Assembly: GCA_021464415.1 (NCBI GenBank)
Contig: JAKCWG010000963.1
Location: 496,001-560,000 of the forward strand
Length of the DNA stretch: 64,000 bases
Direction of reading: 5' to 3'
Origin: Lonicera japonica
Lineage: Eukaryota > Streptophyta > Magnoliopsida > Dipsacales > Caprifoliaceae
Each line of letters begins with the position of its first letter. Position 1 is the first letter of the stretch. Positions 60,560 to 64,000 of the stretch are shown here, piece after piece. The position numbers and the translations under genes are program-made. The notes under the pieces are model-generated. The model was not told the origin of the DNA and made no database searches. It saw nothing but the letters and a program-made list of their open reading frames with translations.

Positions 60560-62330
60560 AATTTCGATTTGAATATCCCAATCCCAATGTCTAACAAAAT
60601 AAGTCCAAAGGAAACTTGGGAAAGAAATAGCTTGGAAACTAAGTTGGAGAAGCTTAGCTCTGAAACAAAACATACAAGTCACTTAAAACTAAAGGAAAAT
60701 CTAACAACGCTTCCTAGCAAGTCATAAATGATAACCTGATTTCCTGACAATGGATTCACGTCCAACTTTGTAGCACTTTGAGATGTCTTAGTAACCTGAA
60801 TAGCCATGTGAATCTTTGTCATTTTACGGTCTTCAGTGACCCGTCATTTTTTAGTTTTAGAAACTATTATAGTAAATCCATCATCAGGAAACAATAGCCT
60901 TCCAAGTCAAAAAGGTATCCGATGGGAATGGAACTTGAACAGGAGATGGAGTAGTTATGGGAGGAACTTAGGCAGCTGAGGTTCTAACATTAGAACTCAT
61001 AGATTCAGCCACACACTAACTCTCATCTCCGTTCTCCTCTTTGTCCCAGTTATAATAATCCTATAAATCAGCATCAATTGGGGATTTAGAGGACTCATTA
61101 GTATGAAAAGATGGATCACAAGAATAATCTCAAGTAATATAAAGAGAGGGGCCAGCCTAAACAAATGACGGTCTGGAAACCGAAGGCACTGTGGTCCAGA
61201 AAGAACATATAGGATACTGAATCAACAAAACAGATCTCTAACCTATCACTTGAGTTGTTGTACCTGCCAAACCCAAGTCTGAAACAATAATGAAGTCACT
61301 GAAATACCCAAAGTACCCAAATCTAAAACCATATCAAAAACTAAAGGCATAGCCCGAGAGGTATCTATAATTGTACCCAAATCCCACTGATGTATCAATA
61401 ACTAAACCTTAAACTGCTATCAAGATCTGAGAGGTAGAAGAAATATTGGTTGGGACTGAAGGATGATCAACTTGCCTATATTCCTGCCTAACCTAAACAG
61501 CAAGACTCTTGCCCTCACGGCAACGAGAATCCATGGAGCGACCGTGTCGCAGACATCTACACTCTGAAAGCATATGGCGAACCAAATGAAAATGATAGCA
61601 ACACTTAAGCAGCTCCTCATAAGCCACCTCTATCTTATAACTAACCCTTTCCATCTCAATAGTAAGCACATAAATCAAATCAAAACTGAAATCTCAAATA
61701 AAACACAAGCAAACATACTCAAATCCTTAGACCTTGTTTGGTGGAGGTTTTGAGTTGAGTTTTTTTGTTGGGAAGTGTGAAAGTAGGTGAAAAAGTTGAG
61801 TTTAGTTGAATTTGGTTTTTGTTGTACTTTTTCAACCAATTCAAGAAAACTCATGAAAAATACTCAAAAAATAGTCATAATAGATCTTATTTTATAGATC
61901 TCGATGAGCAGGTTTCAAATTATTAATTTTTTTATCTAATTCTGATTTTTGGATTTAAAGTTAAGGTGATTTAACATTTTTATGAGAGAGAAAGTAAAGT
62001 AAAGTAAAGTGAATTTTGAGAAGTGTGAAAATAAAGTTGACCTTTTGGTAGAAAACTAAAAATCTATGAAACAAGGGCTTAATAGCCATAGCCTGATCAA
62101 TATTGACAAGTATATCCACACCCTTAGTTGTAGTTGTCAATAGGTTGATGTGCTGGTGATCTAACGTAAAACCAATAAATCTAAACCAAACTTGCACGGA
62201 TCAGCGAACTTGTTTCTCGAGACATAAATCAAGCTCCCACCTCCCAGTGTTGTAGTCTGAATGTACCCATTTTGAAATTAATAACTCGACCAAACCAAGT
62301 ACAGGACTTATGATCCCTAGAATAAACAAA
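60560..62330 (-). pseudogene. Decayed LINE ORF1 (DUF4283/zinc-knuckle type)
   Basis: On the minus strand, 62197-62080 reads VWFRFIGFTLDHQHINLLTTT..TKGVDILVNID, the style of the DUF4283 region of plant LINE ORF1 proteins. After an inserted MITE, 61678-61500 reads YEELLKCCYHFHLVRHMLSEC, a zinc knuckle with one metal-binding cysteine replaced (C-x2-F-x4-H-x4-C). Frames are repeatedly broken. The stretch to 60560 shares blocks with 11.44-11.90 kb. No reverse transcriptase is present. Confidence 0.65.
61730..62078. mobile_element. Tourist-like (PIF/Harbinger) MITE, 349 bp
   Basis: Terminal inverted repeats GACCTTGTTT (61730) and AAACAAGGGC (ending 62078) lie between TTA target duplications at 61727-61729 and 62079-62081. 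TTA duplications and a G-CCTTGTTT terminus are standard for Tourist-like MITEs. It interrupts the decayed LINE ORF1. Confidence 0.8.
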
Positions 62331-62366
62331 CAAAAAAAAGAAGCCATGTCCTAGAGGAGTGACTAA

Positions 62367-62656
62367 TGGCGGATCCAGGAAATTTCATTGCGGGGGACCA
62401 ATGGAGGAATACAACGATGATGGAGACGATGGACAATCGATGCTGGTAGACTAGCTGCATCGTAGTCGATCGTTTCGTTGTGCCATTGTGGGTTCTCTTA
62501 AGCTCTCTCTCTCTCTCTACTAATTTTTTTTTAATTTGGGGGACCACAATAAAAATTTCATAGACTTAACTATTTTTTTATATATTTATATTAAAAAAAT
62601 TAATTATTGGGGGGGACCAAGGCCCCCCTTACATTACACATACATCCACCCCTGCC
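62367..62656. mobile_element. Possible MITE-like element with weak inverted ends
   Basis: The left end TGGCGGATCCAGGA and right end TACATCCACCCCTGCC are imperfectly inverted. 'gggggaccaa' occurs near both ends. No target duplication resolved. Confidence 0.35.
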
Positions 62657-62911
62657 TCGAACTATGTACATTTTTCATAAAAAAGAGCGTGTACTTACGT
62701 TTAGTTCTCACTTTAAGCCACCGGGCAAATTTAGATGATTTCTCCGGTGCCGGAGAGTTGACATGGACAATTAATACACACGTGGATGTACAAGAAAAAA
62801 GACAAAAAAAATAAAAATTGCAAACTCATATTTCGGAATCATGTGCCGAAGAGTTTGTACTTTCTCGGTTTCCTCTTCCTCATTTTACTCAATAACCATC
62901 ATCTCCCTTTC

Positions 62912-64000
62912 TGACGTCTCCAAAATAGCGCGTTGTGTTATAGCCCAAGTGCAGGCACGTCAAGTTGTAATATAGTCTCGGAAGTTCGAGTGTCGAACGA
63001 CAGGGATAAGTGAAAAGGATTGGAATGGATTACAAATTAAAGTGTTTTTTGATTCTTGTAAGTTGAAATGGTTGTAGAACAACAGAAAAGTAAAACAGTT
63101 ATGAAAATTAATAAGAAAGCACTAAGGTAGGTGGAGGTTAGTTACGATTTAAGAGACGGTGATCACTAGCTCATACAAAGATTACAACACTAGGTTTCTC
63201 GAGATATGGGGAATGTTGGTGTTTCTCTCAATAGCAAAGGGTGCGACGCTAGGCGACTCATTCCCGGGTTGAAGCTATATCAAGAGAGAGACAAACAACA
63301 TTCCACCAAAGACGAGGTTATCATTCCTACCTCTTAGCTACGGGTGTGAAGCAAGGCAACTCATTCCCAATGAAGCTAATCCGAGATAGATATGACAAAC
63401 TCATCATTAAAAGATTTAACATAAAACAAGTGTATGTAATCTCATGATTTAAAGAATGAAAATTATAAAGTGAATCCTAACAATGAAACGGAATGAAGTT
63501 TATGGGATAAATTTGTCATCTCATCATTTATCACTTATGTTAGAAAATAAAGAGTCCAAGTATCACATATAGTGTAAGAAGCACTCAATATATCAAGCAA
63601 TGAATCAAAGATAAGCTAAACAAATTTATAATCCATTTATGGAGTTTTGAGAACTATCTATAATTTCTACAAAAAAGGACAAAAAAACTCCATGAATGGG
63701 GGAAAAATACTACAAGCTTTCTAGAACCATATAAATATGTTGTATGTTCATTATCATCCAAGGAACTAAATATACAAGGCATATGAAATCTTAACTTAAT
63801 ATGAAAATACCTAGAAAGCATGAAATAATGGAAGATATGATGAAGAAGAAGAAGATTCACAAATATTTATCAAACTTTAAATATGGATTGAGCCATTAAT
63901 CACCAAAAATCATATCGCAATCAACCTCCGTAACCTTAGTAATAGACTACTCCATAATAGATGCAAGAACAAATATTATAGAAGAAGAAAGCATTCTTAC
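62912..64000 (-). mobile_element. Solo LTR or LTR, family A, copy 3 (continues past window)
   Basis: Begins at TGACGTCTCC, aligning with the TGACGCAA end of copy 2, then follows copy 2 closely ('agtgcaggcacgtcaagttgtaatatagtctcggaag', 'gtgcgacgctaggcgactcattc'). The other end lies beyond base 64000, so its status as solo or paired cannot be judged. Confidence 0.85.

Overview
The window is AT-rich nuclear DNA of a flowering plant, probably a eudicot. Evidence for this is spliced genes with GT..AG introns, a pectin acetylesterase-type gene, a defensin-like cysteine-rich peptide gene, and a dense load of plant LTR retrotransposons, CACTA elements and MITE-like repeats. I found no bacterial-type operons, CRISPR arrays, rRNA or tRNA genes. 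Species was not determined.

Layout. 1-2.5 kb looks like the 3' end of a long LTR. 7.8-9.4 kb (minus) holds the first eight exons of a pectin acetylesterase gene whose 3' part is missing. 14.9-16.6 kb (plus) holds a two-exon defensin-like peptide gene. 17.1-17.8 kb is an inverted-repeat element with a 31-bp internal array. 20.3-21.6 kb is a probable copia-type LTR (minus). 23.8-33.0 kb contains four solo LTRs from three families, each with a perfect 5-bp target-site duplication (TAGTC, GATGG, AAAAG, ATATT). A third member of the longest family runs off the right edge of the window. 37.4-37.9 kb is a broken second copy of the defensin-like gene.

37.9-59.2 kb is a nest. A non-autonomous CACTA element (3-bp duplication TAC) was split by an 18.5-kb Ty3/gypsy retrotransposon of the Tat lineage (5-bp duplication CTATC). 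The retrotransposon reads LTR - primer site - gag - protease - RT - RNase H - second RNase H - integrase on the plus strand. Two further genes lie on the minus strand between integrase and the 3' LTR. One is intronless and DUF7745-like. The other has five exons and carries a plant mobile domain. A tandem-repeat 3' region precedes the 3' LTR.

The central observation is that the 5' LTR and both minus-strand genes share one upstream design: a run of palindromes of the form CCARCCGTACGGYTGG on a 19-bp pitch, followed by a TATA box. The 3' LTR keeps a one-palindrome version. The element therefore seems to carry three matched promoters, one sense and two antisense. The antisense gene keeps four phase-0 introns, as expected if sense genomic RNA is never spliced there. 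All its in-frame stops are TAG, and nearly all stops in the element look like C-to-T decay, so this copy is inactive.

59.2-64 kb contains further dispersed repeats, a decayed LINE ORF1 interrupted by a Tourist-like MITE, and the partial solo LTR. Exon joins, domain calls and family names were made by eye from translated sequence; no database search was run.
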